From: Macrolepiota albuminosa
Taxonomy: Eukaryota > Basidiomycota > Agaricomycetes > Agaricales > Agaricaceae
DNA: 64,000 nucleotides
Direction: 5' to 3'
Assembly (NCBI GenBank): GCA_027475525.1
Contig: JAMWFC010000028.1
Location: forward strand, 670,831 to 734,830
Position numbers and translations under genes: made by a program. Below, in pieces: positions 42,572 to 54,742 of this stretch; the stretch's first letter is position 1; each line of letters begins with the position of its first letter. Below the pieces are notes generated by a model, which had not been told where the DNA came from, ran no database searches, and was given only the letters and a program-made list of their open reading frames with translations.

Positions 42572-45220
42572 ATGGATTTTTCTGAATCCTTTGCTCATCC
42601 TCCATCTCCGTCACTGAGTAGTTTAGCGCGGGCAGGACCTTCCAAATCTTCTGGGCTGACTCTCGTACTGCCAGCTCTCAAGGGTGGTAAACCGATTAAA
42701 CTCGGAAAAAAATCAGGGTCCTATGGATTACAGGAAGAGGAGAAGAAGGCCCCTCGGCCAGTGAAATTGAAGCCATTGAAAGAGGTCCTGACGAAGCTAA
42801 TTGCGCAGATCAAGAAGTGTGTTACTTGTTTCTTTCGTGTTCGGGCATGTTGGCTGATAACGACATGCAGAAAGGATGACTACGCATTCTTTTTGAAGCC
42901 CGTTGATGCATCTCAAGTCCCAGGGTACACAGATGTCGTGAAACGACCAATGGATCTTGGTACCATGTCTATGAAAGTTGAGAGAGGGAAATATCGGTCT
43001 CTTGAAGATTTCGCGGTTCGTCGACATTGGTTGCCATTCAAAGCATCGTGATGCTGACCTCTGTAGGCTGACTTGAGGTTGGTTGCTTCAAACGCTAAGG
43101 CTTTCAATCCTCCTGGATCCATATATCACACGGAAGCCGAACGTATTGAAGCGTGGGGGTTGGATCATATAGCCAAGGCAGCAGCTACTGTCATTCAATA
43201 TGAAACGGACTGGAACATAGAAATAGAGAAGGACGATGAAGCGACTCCGGTAGTTATCGATGACGATGACGACTACAATGTGGGAACACCTATGGATGTT
43301 GACGATGTAGTACTGGGGCGCTCTCCTTCTGTTTCTTCACAAATTCAACCCTTGACCGGTCGAAGAGGCGTTCGTGGACCATATAAGAAGACTACGCAGA
43401 CGCCGTCGAAAAAAGTTTCCGAGAGTGTAGATGCTGAAGGACGGCTTCCGGGTTCCAAAGATGGTTTGGGATCGTTTCCGCCATGTTCGGACTGGGCACA
43501 AACAATGCTAGCACTCAAGTTGAAGGGTAAATCCTACTTTACTATTTTCACATTAGTACTGGAGGATTGCTGTAGGCAAACGTTACAAAACAAAGAAAGA
43601 GAGACTTCGATTTGAGAAGGAAGGACCGCCACTTCACGCAGATGGTAGCCTGGACTACCCAGAAAGTACGTTCGTCCTTATAACCCACTGTATTTTCTGA
43701 CGCCTTTCAGTGGAGGATCCATTCTCGGTTCTCTCTGCCCTTGCACCAGAATCAGAAACACGACCCTATCTTACGCAACTCCATCCTCCATTATTCACCA
43801 CGCCTCCCCAATACGACCCTTCGTCATCCCAATCGCAATTAAATACCCCTCGCACTCTTCCCCCTTATTATCCATCTGTCAATTTGCATTATGAACGACC
43901 ACCGCCCGAGTTCGCCCTGACAGAAACCTCGACGACCAAGCGACGTCACTGGACAATCATCCGGAATCCTACGAGGAGCAAACAGAAAGACATAGACGAA
44001 ACTGAGCCGCAAGAAGCACCTCCGTGGCAGACACCTCGAGAGATCCAGGCCACCGACTACGGTTCTTATGCGGCTCTCGCTGGGACGCTTGAGGAGGAGA
44101 TACGTCAGCGTCGAATTGCAGGGAAAGAGGGAGAGGAGGAAGAGAAGATCGTGCAAGTCCTCCGCGATACTCTTCACTGCGAAGTTGCACCGACAAGCCT
44201 ACTCGAGGCCAACAAGGACACTTCTGTATCTCTCGCGAACAATTATTGGAGCACGCAGCGAGCAGTCACTGCAGAGGAATACATTCGAGACATTGTATAT
44301 GGTGGAGTCGATGGTTTGGCCTATGTTCGAAGCTTGGCTGAGTTCGTGTCGACACCGGGAGTGAGTTCGGGGAAACTCGATCTAGTATCTTGTTCTAACC
44401 TTCCTCACAGAGTATCTCGCCCTGTACAGCCTTAGGAATACCTGTAACGACCTGGGTAGAGCAAGAGATTATCGATCCCTTGACAGATGGTCGACATTCA
44501 TTACTCCGTGAAACTGCCATTGAACTCGCGAGGCAAAAATCAACATCAAGCCATCAGAAAACACATGAAAAACCTTTCAGGTCTCTCTTCGAATCTGTTC
44601 GAAGCTCACTACAGCTCTACCCAGTGGCCGCCGCTGCTCTTGTTCTTCTGATGCAAATTGAATCACATAAGATCGACATGGGTGCGTTGATAAGGACACC
44701 GGATGAATTGTTCCAAAGTGAGGAGGAATGGGCTGGTAAAGTTTTCAGAGAAAAACGGAGAGCCCGCAAGAAGGAAGGTGTAAAGTCAGAGGACGGCGCT
44801 CATCATCAAGAGACAGAGGAGCCCGAGAAGACGTGGATGGATGTCGATGCCTCTTCCAAAAATCCGGATGGCGAAGACGTTGACTATGAACTCGAAGGCC
44901 CGGAGGAGCTCCGACAAGTCATGGATTACGTTGCCGGAGTGCTTATCGACCTTGACAAGAGGATCAAAGCAGGGAACACGACGTCTCTAAAGATCCCAGT
45001 GTCTACTCATGTGCCGTCATCAGACAAGGATTCCCTTGAGATCAAGGTGGGGGACCAGGTAACTGATGTCACAAGAGAAGATCCAGTTTTACGAAACCTT
45101 CGTCTTAATCTACTTGCATTGGCGAAGCGCGCACCGCTAGATACGATAGCGCGTTTACCTAAAGATCTGGTGCCTGAACATATTCGCCACTTTGTCCCCA
45201 CGCTTAGTAGCTCGACCTAG
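42572..45220 (+). CDS. Bromodomain protein, BRD7/BRD9-like
   Basis: Six exons (42572-42816, 42871-43015, 43067-43526, 43576-43665, 43711-44360, 44411-45220) join to 799 residues; introns are 45-54 nt. The bromodomain is at about residues 65-165: PLKEVLTKLIAQIKKKDDYAF, the ZA loop with PGYTDVVKRPMDLGTM, then the BC region NAKAFNPPGSIYH with the acetyl-lysine-binding Asn in FNPPGS. Acidic runs (DDDDDY) and a basic GRRGVRGPYKK stretch follow. The C-terminal half has no named domain that I recognise but looks well conserved in style. BRD7/9-type proteins read acetylated histones in SWI/SNF-class remodelers; the assignment to that class rests on layout only. The start at 42572 (MDFSESF) is chosen over 42419 because the upstream extension looks non-coding. 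Confidence 0.82.
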
Positions 45221-46957
45221 GCCTGCTTCGAACAGTATTTGTGGTCGTAGATGGAATGCATTGTGTTTTTCAAGACAACTGTTTTAAAGACAACTCCGTA
45301 GATTTGTAGGGCTGCTGTCTTTGGTTTGATCTGACCACTAGATATCGGCTTATCGTAGCTGTATAGACGTTTTTTTCTTGGTCAGCAAGACTCCTGACGT
45401 TTTCCGATACTCCATATCTTCGACGCTGAACATGGTCAAATTTCAGGGTTCAAGTCGATTTCTTCTTTCCCTTGATTGTGTTTCAAGGGATAGATCTCAA
45501 GAACTCAAACCAGCGTTTCGCCTCCATGAGGTTTGTTTTTTTTTATAGAATTCATATATCATTGTAGGATTGCCAATCTCTCCACATCAAACTTTGATTT
45601 CTTTGTTGATACTGATGTCGTTGAACCCATCGTTTCTATGCAACGGCACATAGGTTTTATAAAACTGTATGCATCAAAGGTATCAAAGGCAATATCCTCC
45701 CTTATCAGGGCTCCACAAATCACAGGCAGAAATACTCTCCGTAAATCACCCAGTGAACACAAACTGATATGCTCATTTGTTTTTTTTAACACGAACAAAT
45801 CCTTCGCCACATATCCGCATGGATGGATCGTCGACGGATCGACATATTTGATTGATTGGGGCCGCCACTACAGCTTATGTACATGTTTCATGTTCTTACT
45901 CTGATCCTACTCCATTATTATACAGCCGCACCTTACTCGTATCATAGGGCCCTTGATGATGTGTCAAGCGCTCTCGCTGACTCTTACTGATGATCAGTGT
46001 CGATGAAAATTTGAACGTTACGGTATGCCGGTGATTTCGGGACCCCCGAGAAGTTGTAACAGCTCATTTCCTAAGGATAAGTGCTCAGTATGTACTAGCA
46101 CAGAGAGACAACGTACTAATTGTCATTCTAGGTCACAATCAGTGACATTTTGAGAGTTGTAGTTCGCGGAGTTGCATGGTATTTCCGGTTGCTCGTTGCA
46201 TTTCCAGCAATACAGGCAATCACCTGTTCAACCATGACTGCAGCAGGTGCACAGTGACAAGAGCAATGCAGTATACTGTTCTTCATATAACCTCTTATGT
46301 ACGTTTCGCTCTCCATTTTTATGTTCTGCTCTGGAACATTGAATGGCTTAGCCTCTTTCCACCTTCAGCAGGAAGTCCTTCTTTGTCTGAGTCTTAGGAA
46401 AAACCATTTGTATTTACTACAAGAGATTTGTTGCTGGTGATGACTCACTACAGGATAAAAATGATTCCTGTCACACCAACTGCTGATTGTCAAGTATTGA
46501 TATGTACTTATGTGATGTGTATGTTCATAGCTTCTCGGTAACTTCCCGGGGGCTCAGTACTAGTAGAATGATCCGTGGATTTCGATTGACATTGAACAAT
46601 TTATCTCGTTGCTTAGGGGATGGGTCCAGTTATATTTGCATTATTCTGACAATTTTGCTAGTATGTGTGTTACCATGTAAGAATTGGAATTGACAACGGT
46701 GAGAGTATTTAGGCCGGAAATTGCCCCTACTACTCACCGGACGGGCTCAAATGAGTGTCATGGTAGACGTGATGTGACAGTTGGCGTCAAGCTGCCGGTT
46801 CAGACTCCGCATTGTTGACATCACTTTTCCTCTGGCACTTCGTCACGTCCTCGAAAAACGAAGAGGAGGTTAGTGCTAACTTTCTCTTCCTATTGACAGT
46901 TTAACTTTAAACAACTGACTTCCACTTACAGCTTTTTACCGGGAAATTTTATGAATT
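45221..46957. other. Intergenic, nothing supported
   Basis: About 1.7 kb, moderately A/T-rich, with several short open frames in both strands but no motif, splice pattern or promoter arrangement that I trust. Confidence 0.4.
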
Positions 46958-48404
46958 ATGAGTTTTTTTACAGTACTGAGGTCTTCGCCATTACGATTGA
47001 AATTCATTCAAAGGTCGTGTATAAAAACTTGCCACGGAAGCTTGTTGAAGAGCTATAGCTCTTTGGATAGTACACCGACTGTCAATGGTAAGTCCTTCGA
47101 TAGTTCATTCGTTCATTATTTCAATACCAAACGCCGACCTGGTCAATCCTTTCTATAGGCCTTCCCGAGTATTCTACAAATGAGAAAAGACGGATAGTAT
47201 CAGAAGAAATATACACGGACTATCAGCATGGTGTGTATGTCTACACTACAATGCCTCCTCCGACAGGAGATGGCAAAGCCACTGAAGAAACGACCGAATG
47301 CTTTTTCTCTGGTTACAAAGTCCAACGTACTATTTTCTCCGAACCTAGGTTTCCTAGTCCTGTTCCAAAACCGCAAGAGCCCTGCCACAAAATTGCGCCC
47401 TCTTTTGGCGGACTTGGTCTCTTCGCTACTCGGGACCTTTCTCTCGGTGACCTGATATATGCCGAGCGACCTCTTTTCATCGCTTCATTCAGTCAGAATT
47501 GTCTCGTCTCAACGGAACCCCAAGCTTCCCGACACCAAAAGTATCTCGCCATAGCTGCTGAAATTGAAAAGGATCTCCGCATTGCTATCGATCGTATGCA
47601 GCCGGAGCGCCGGGCTGCTCTCCTTGCTTTGTCAGATACCTCCCCAAATCAGCGAGGCTCAGATGTGCGGGGCATCTTACAGACGAACTACAGGCCACTC
47701 AGTTTTGATCTTGCCACAATGAATGAAGCCTCAGATGACGGAGATGAGGATCTCCAGTACGGCATGATTCTCAATCAGCTCTCGCGTGTAAATCACAGGT
47801 GCATGAAAACACATAAAATCTGACGACGAATTGCTAATTTCCTTGCAGTTGCGTGCCTAATGCTGCAATTACTTTCTCCCTCGCCTCTTTCTCTGCTCAG
47901 CTGCATGCCATTCGCGATATAAAGGAAGGCGAGGAAGTTTTCATCAACTACTGTCGGTGTACCTTGACACCTGAAAAGCGACAGGAAGCCCTTGCAGATT
48001 ATAGCTTCACTTGCACCTGCCCCGGTTGTCTCGATCCCGAAAATCCCGTCAACGTAGCCGCTGCCTTGTTGAGCCAATTTCAGCTTCCGAGCCAGTACAA
48101 AGATGAAGAGCTTTTCTACGTCCTTCCAGATTCTCAGCCCAATTTTACAGAGTTACTGGAGAGGTCCAAGAAATTGGTAGCGTTTATCGAGAAAAGTGGC
48201 CTGCAGATTACAGGTGCATATGACGCACAACTTAAGGCGGTGGCGACTGCGGCGTGGCATCTCGGAGATGATGAAACCGTATTGCGCTACCTAGACTTAC
48301 GACAGAGGTGGACTCGTGCCGTACGCGGTAAGGAGATCGTCTACTCTCGAGACAGAGACGGTGAGTTATTGCTGAATGAGCCAGTTTTCCTTCGTCCTCT
48401 TTAA
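46958..48404 (+). CDS. SET-domain protein, first of a tandem pair
   Basis: Exons 46958-47087, 47159-47798 and 47849-48404 join to 441 residues. The SET core is split: GGLGLFATRDLSLGDLI near residue 105, then the cofactor site NHSCVPNA formed across the last intron, and GEEVFINYC further on; a post-SET Cys cluster (CTCPGC) follows. No MYND zinc finger lies between the halves. Such fungal SMYD-like proteins are presumed lysine methyltransferases; substrate unknown. The first exon adds a basic, Ser-rich 43-residue leader (RSSPLRLKFIQRS..) that could target mitochondria, but its start is uncertain; the second copy begins directly at the following LPEY segment. Confidence 0.82.
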
Positions 48405-49062
48405 CGGTCGTCATCATTGTGCCAAATGAATGTTCATGCTTGTAAATCCATAGTACCTTAGAGAAACAAATATTATAATTAATGGATTGTCTAAATGCTT
48501 TGGATCTCAGTGCGGATGAGCAAGTATATCTGTCAGATCAATATCACGTGACCGTTGCACTGTGGGCGCGCGTCACCATTTGACATTGACACAATGCATA
48601 ACCAGTTTTTTTACGAAGCCTTCGTTTAGCCACATAAGACGACGTCTATTGACTCCACCTCTCTCTTTCTGTATTTGTCACTTGAGTCACGCTTCTGAAG
48701 TCATTGTTCGAGTTTCTAGTGAATACCAAATAGACCTTTCGCATCGTCGTTATGCTGCAAATTCGCCTCAAGACTGCTACCTTCCTCGGACTTCCCAAAG
48801 CCTGCCTCATAGGAGTCCCAAAGAAAGCCTGGTATAGAACTTCTGCAGTACATTCAAAACAATCTGGTGGGGCCTAATCACGAGAACTTCTTCCTCGACT
48901 TGTGGTGATCTTCCTTTTTCAGTATCATATACTGTCCCCCAATTCGAAGCATTCGAAATAACACCGCAGGCTCCGCGCAAACTTTTGACACTTCACTATC
49001 CCATGAAACCCGGATCAGGTTAATTAGAAAAGTCTTTTATTGCGATTTGTGGGCTAAATCAT
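48405..49062. other. Intergenic between the SET paralogues
   Basis: Holds the promoter of the second SET gene. An open frame at 48562-48837 is probably chance. Confidence 0.4.
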
Positions 49063-50301
49063 ATGTCAGATCTTCCAGAATACCGAACGAGCGAACGTGC
49101 ACTTTTAGCAACCGAAGTGACATATTCCAACTCTCCTCACGATTCGTGTATATATACAACCCTTCCTCCTCCCCCAGACCGCGAGAAAGTGGTAGAAGAT
49201 AGCACTGAATGTCTTTTTTACGGGCATAAACCCAAACGTGCCGTATTCTCTGATGATCGCTTCCCCGAATTCCAGCCCAGACTCAAAAAGCCCCGCCATC
49301 ATCTGGCGCCGTCTCATGGTGGGCTCGGCGTATTTGCAGCACAAGAACTCATTCTCAGCGAGCTCATCGTCGCTGAGAGACCCCTTCTCGTTTCACCAGT
49401 TAGGCCTCGGGTGAACGTCACATTTCATAGCCAGCCTACACCCGAGCAGCAGCTCTTAGCAGAGCGAGTGGAGTTCGAGAAGGACCTTGAAATCGCGTTC
49501 GATCGTATGAGCCCAGAGCTCCAGACGCAGTATCGAGCTCTCCACAACTCTCAAAAAGATTCAGAATTGTGGCCTTTGTTGGGTATACGCGAGACGAACG
49601 GTTTCGAGATTGACCTTGGCCGCGATGTGATGGGTAGTGAGGACATGCGGTATGTCATGGTGTCAGACCAAATTTCGCGCGTCAATCACAGGTTTGTCGG
49701 ATTGCTCTTCTCTCATCTGTGCCTCTGAGTATCGTTTTTTTATAGTTGCACACCAAATGCTGCCGTTGTCTTCTGCAACAGATCCTTCACTGCGAAACTT
49801 TATGCTCTCCGGAACGTCGAACCAAACGAGGAGATCACCATCTCCTACATCAATAACACCATGGATTATAAACACCGCCAGAAAGCTCTTGCTCCCTGGG
49901 GATTTACCTGCACCTGCCCCGCGTGCTCTGACTACCCTGAGCACGAATGGAAGTTGGCTCGGATTCTCCAAGACGTGCTAGCCCTCCCGCCACACAACGA
50001 GAAACAGCTCTTCTTCAAATTTCCCGATCCACAACCTGATCCTAAAGAGCTGCTTGCAAGGGTGCTCCAGAACATGGAGCGGATAGAGAACGCGGGGCTG
50101 GTTAACATTCCGGCGTATGATATTCAGACGAAAGCGTTGGCGACCGCATGCAGAGGTCTTGGGTGGCACGACCACGTGCTGAAACTTTTAAGATCGCGAG
50201 ACCAGTGGATGGCGGTTGTACATAACAAGAGATATGTGTATTCGAAGGATGCCGATGGTCAGATTATTCTGGATGATGAAGTTTCCTTTTCTCTAGCTTG
50301 A
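49063..50301 (+). CDS. SET-domain protein, second of a tandem pair
   Basis: Two exons (49063-49691 and 49746-50301) give 394 residues. It parallels its neighbour throughout: LPEY.., YTTLPPPPD, STECLFYGHK, GGLGVFAAQEL, NHSCTPNAA across the intron, EEITISYINN, and CTCPAC. The intron sits at the same place in the same codon (AG|T of the Ser in NHS) as in the first copy, so the pair arose by tandem duplication. Sequence divergence is considerable, so the copies are old and both seem kept. Presumed lysine methyltransferase; substrate unknown. Confidence 0.88.
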
Positions 50302-50380
50302 TGTCCATTCATGAAATGAGTTTCTTTGCATACCATACTTTACCTTGGCCATAGGAGTAGAACATAAATCTGAGTCCATG

Positions 50381-50482
50381 TCTTTGCTAGTATATCGGTT
50401 AGTACACGCGCCTGTCATATCGGAGGTTTTCCATTGATATAGACGAGCGCGCGAAAGCTGGGTTCGACTCCCAGGCAAAGAG
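50381..50482 (+). tRNA. tRNA-Asp(GTC) with a 30-nt intron
   Basis: Acceptor arms TCTTTGC (50381-50387) and GCAAAGA (50475-50481) pair fully, discriminator G. The D arm contains GGTTAGTAC. The anticodon stem is CGCGC (50407-50411) with GCGCG (50449-50453), and the anticodon GTC is at 50414-50416. An intron of 30 nt (50418-50447) follows position 37, the canonical place. T arm CTGGG-TTCGACT-CCCAG. Without the intron the mature tRNA is 72 nt. A T-run for RNA polymerase III termination follows within 10 nt. Confidence 0.93.
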
Positions 50483-50499
50483 ACATTTATTTTTCATTC

Positions 50500-51006
50500 A
50501 CTGCGCCACCTCTCGTGCAAGGGAACCGTGCATTCCTTCCCAAGGTATCGAGGTCACCATAGAAATGAAACATTCTGTCTGTTTCTAACGAGGACGATAA
50601 TTATCAAGGACCTTCACGCTTACAGGTGTAGCGTTTAATATCACAACTAAGAGGTGCAAAAAGACGCGCAGCGAGTAGAATATCCACCTGGGTAAAGTGA
50701 CTGACTCGACCATTTAGTCAAAACAATCATCTTCGTACCCAGAGTATATCCCATTTTTCGTCCCTCTTTGAGTAACAACCAGGGGTCACACTCTAAAGAG
50801 TACAGTACATCAGAGGAAATATAACCAATACTTATACCTTTCGTCTGCACGCTTCTAAAACAGATAAAAAAACTCCTAGTAGGTGTGCTTGAAGAACTAG
50901 TTGACAATTTTTGAGATTAAGGTATACAATACATTTCATTAAGAATTACTTTGAATAAATTACAACCAATAGAATATAATCTGGTCCGTGAGTAGCGTTA
51001 GTCTAA
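50500..51006. other. Intergenic
   Basis: Between the tRNA and the convergent lipid kinase gene. No gene seen. Confidence 0.4.
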
Positions 51007-54000
51007 CTACAGAACGCTCGGAAGAAGATTGGCATCGCTGATAATCTCGCTTTCGTCCATCGGCTTTGACCACTTGTCTGCGACGCGAAACAATCAGACC
51101 ACAGAAAGGTTTAAATTACACAAGGAGACAGCGTACCTGGGCATGCCAAGAAATATCCTTCGAGCGCATTGACGAAACGTTCCTGGTATTCTGCAGGCGG
51201 TATAACTGTGATATCTTTATCAGGTTTCAGTCCATGCTTGGCTTTGTACTCTAAAGTCTTTGCAAACGTATAGCTCCCTGTCAACAAGATTGTAATCAAA
51301 AATAGGATTAAAAAAATGGATAGGGAAAACGTACCGATGGTATCTACCAATCCACAAGAAATCTGCTTGTGCTCCTCATCCACACCGACCAAAAGCCTAC
51401 AAACGACGTCAATAAGAAAAAATCAAAAATAGCGACTGGATACCAACGAATAATCCATGATATTGCTCTTGGCGAGAAAATCAGCGTCGCTTCTGATCGC
51501 AGAGCACAAAACCTGTTGAGAGTGCGGACGGACCAACATCGGTGTCTTCTGTTGGGCTGAACAACAAAGCTCGTCATCAGACAACTTTGATTTATTGTAA
51601 AAGAAAGCCGACATTACAACGTACCCTCAATCCACTCTCCATCAAATAGAGTCTTCGGTTTGTGCGCCACTTGCGAGCCATTTGAGGAGGATGGCTTGAC
51701 TTTGCGACCCTGGATGCCTTTGAGGTCAAACGTCCTAGTGACTGTCTGTTGGTAAAACAAGTTTTCCATGACCAGGAGGTCAACCTTGGACTGTACATTC
51801 CCCGTCTCGAGATTCCGGATCTCAATCGTATAAAACCCCATCATCTTTGTCAACACAGTGGCCTTGGGGATTGCGGTTGCATACATATACTGGAAATACG
51901 AGGGCGCGAGGTCAAGCAGGACCTGTCTACATCCCAATTTTCAGCTGATGTACCAACAAGAACGACAACGACAAAAACGACGACAAGATGAACGACAAGG
52001 AAAACGACGTACAGATCCGCAACGTTCCATGCATCCACCAGCGTCTTTATAACAAACCTCTCATCCTCCGTCTTCCAGAAATCACTCCGACTCTTGCCCC
52101 CGTCTGCTCCCCACTCCTTGCTTCTCTGCAAACTCTCCACGAACGCCTCATCACTAACCCCGCACATCGTCCTTAACCGCGCAAACTGCTTCGCATAATA
52201 AACTGTACAACTGAACTTGAGCCGCTTCCCGTGTGTCCAGTCCAGCTGGACGTGTGGGCGGCCGTCGTCACCGCCATTGATCCTCTCCACCGGGGTGCCT
52301 CCATCAGGGGAGGCCCAGGGGAGGCCGTGCTGTAAGGATGGAGATGCTGAATGGGTGCCGCTGGCGCCGTCGACAGGGACGGAGACAGTGGTACCTGTAG
52401 CGCCATTTTTGAGCAAGAATCGCACGGCACTGCTCAGACCACTCGTCAAGGTACCCGCCAACGACGACACAGTCCCCAGACTACTAGTCGACTCATCCCG
52501 GCTCATCTCCTGCTGCGGCAGCGGGTTATCGTCCTTTGGAGACAGGTGAAGGGGCGGGATGATATCTTCCACCTCACCGAGCAAAGAAACCCCACCCACG
52601 GCGGATCCTCTCACACTGTCAAACTCTGGCGACGAACTTGGTCTTGGCGACTGGCTCGAGCTTGGACTCACCCCCCTCTGCCCCTTCCCTTTCCTCAATG
52701 CCTCCCGAATCGAAAACAGCCCCAACCCCGCACCCGCTGCGTCGGGATCTGGGTGTCCCTTCCACGATATAGAAACTGAGCCCAGCTCGTCAGAGCTTGT
52801 ACGGGAAGCTATACCACCTTCCTCTGTGTCGGTGTCTGTGTGGTGTGAGGGAAACCCGGCACCCAACTCCTGTGCCTGTCTCCCACCACAACATCCCATC
52901 TCTCGCCGATACTCAACGGCACTACGAGAAGGAAAAAAAAACATAAAACCAAGCAAAGTGATCAGCACAAGAAAATACCTCAACGCCTCCCTACATAGCC
53001 ACACACCTAAGGGTAAACGCAATGATACTCCCCCAATCCCTCTCATCAACACCGCCACCATACCCATACCCCTCATTGCTACCCTCGCCCATCCTGTCTC
53101 CAGCCCCGACGCACCTGGTAACCTGCAGCCTCGGACCGCGCAGCTCGTAGACATCCACTTTGTGGCACGTAAAGGTCACCACCACTGCATGCTTGTCCTT
53201 ACTCTGATCTTGGTTGTCGTTCTGGGGCCCGACGCTGAAATGCCTCCTGAGCAAGAACTGTGGGTTTGATGCAGGGGAGGCACACGAGCAGATGGAAGCG
53301 CGCCCAAGCACTGGGGCGTATACGAGCATTTCGATAACTTTGCCGAATGAAAGAAGGCTGGTTGTTGTCCGGTGTGTGTGCGAGAAGAGGGGGGGAGAGT
53401 TAGTAGGACATTTGAGATGGATAAGGGAAAAAAAGGAAGAAGACATACAATGTTCCATCAGACATTTCGCGCCTTGTAGACTTGGCTCCACACCGTCCAC
53501 AGCTGACCCACATATAGACCTTGCCTCCTCCCTGGCTGTTCTCGGCTTCCTCGGCTTCTTCACTGAGGCTCACCGCCACCCTGACACCCGCATGTACATA
53601 GTGCACCTCATGCTGTGCTCGAGGAACCCCGCACCCAGCAACGGTACAGCGTTCCTTGCCGCTTTCCCTCCTTTCCTCAACAAGTGCAAGGATGACACTT
53701 CCAAACGGCGCATCCGAGTCTTCCTCATCGAGAGGCGAAGAGCAAAAGCTGTAAAACTGAAACGAGCGGTAGCGCATGTGTCCACATGTCGTCCACTGCA
53801 CTGCCTGTCCTTCCGCACTGCCAGCATGAGCGGAAGGTACAGGCAACGGCACACACCTTAACTCGAGGACCTCAATCCTCTGGTGTCTCGCGAACTCCAT
53901 GGAGCCCAGAGTTGCGTCTGCATTGCCACCACCGCTGACAGGAATGTTTCCCCAGCCAAGGCCACAATGCCGCTCCGCATGCTGGGAGCGGAAGTCCACA

Positions 54001-54742
54001 CCAGGGGATGTGCTCAGGAGTGTGGCGCCCGCATGGAAGGTTTGGGGCGTGTTGAGGGAGCGGAAGCCAGAAGGGGTCTTGTAGGAGAGAAGAGCACGGA
54101 TAAAATGTTTCTTCCTTGGTGGATGTGGGAAGACAAGAGCAATGGAGGAGTCGAGAAGGAAATTCTGCTCGAGTGTGAGCGAGAGATGCACGTAGACTGC
54201 CATCCGGAGGACCCGGCACAGCGGGCCGTGCTCCTGTGGCGTCGTCCCTTTCAGTGTAAATGTCCCGCCGATCATCTGTGCCGTGCTACACTCTAGACTG
54301 ACATTAAAAATCACTCGCGGGATAGCTGGAATACTTTACCGGTGCTGCCAAACAAGACCGCTGCCGCGTCGTGCAGCAAATACGTCCCTGCCGTAAACGC
54401 ACAGCCAATACTCAGGGAGTCCATGTAGTTGGGTGCTACACAGAGAAACAAATGCTTCGTGGACTGATCCATCTCACCCTGGTGCCTCTTCCTCAACTCG
54501 TTCCTCATCATTCGCACACCCTCCAACCACATGCCCTCGCTCAGAGCTCTCCCCAACTCATCAAGAGCCTCCTCAAAAACATGAACCCACAGATCTCGTT
54601 TGCCCTCTATCCAAGGATTCCGTATCTCAGACAGGAACATGCGGATGAGCTGCGCGCGATGGTGTCTCGCATCGACACTCAGAGACTGAGAGAGCAGATG
54701 CATAGGCGTCTTTGGGATAAGGAGTGGCTTGTCGTCGGCCAT
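51007..54742 (-). CDS. Fab1-like phosphatidylinositol-3-phosphate 5-kinase
   Basis: A multi-exon gene from ATG 54742 to the stop at 51007-51009; I estimate about 1050 residues and roughly ten introns, and did not fix every exon. Order: an N-terminal segment (IEGKRDLWVHV..), a chaperonin-like part typical of Fab1/PIKfyve (RVLRMAVYVHLSLTLEQNF), a Cys/His region (CTVAGC.., VSCGRCGAK), SFGKVIEMLVYAP, a disordered Ser-rich linker, and the C-terminal kinase: KLKFSCTVYYAKQF is the start, then FDLKGIQGRKVK, the catalytic NIMDYSLLVGVDEE (split by an intron in the Ser codon) and LVDTIG. The last exon ends DKWSKPMDES. It makes PI(3,5)P2 on endosome and vacuole membranes. No FYVE domain is visible at the N terminus, so it is shorter than yeast Fab1. 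A different PIP-kinase class is less likely because of the chaperonin-like region. Confidence 0.8.

Noticed and set aside
45533..45904. 123-codon open frame in the long intergenic space
   Set aside because: Codon pattern and composition look like chance; no homology recognised.
52559..54296. Plus-strand open frames opposite the Fab1-like kinase
   Set aside because: Antisense shadows of the GC-rich kinase exons.
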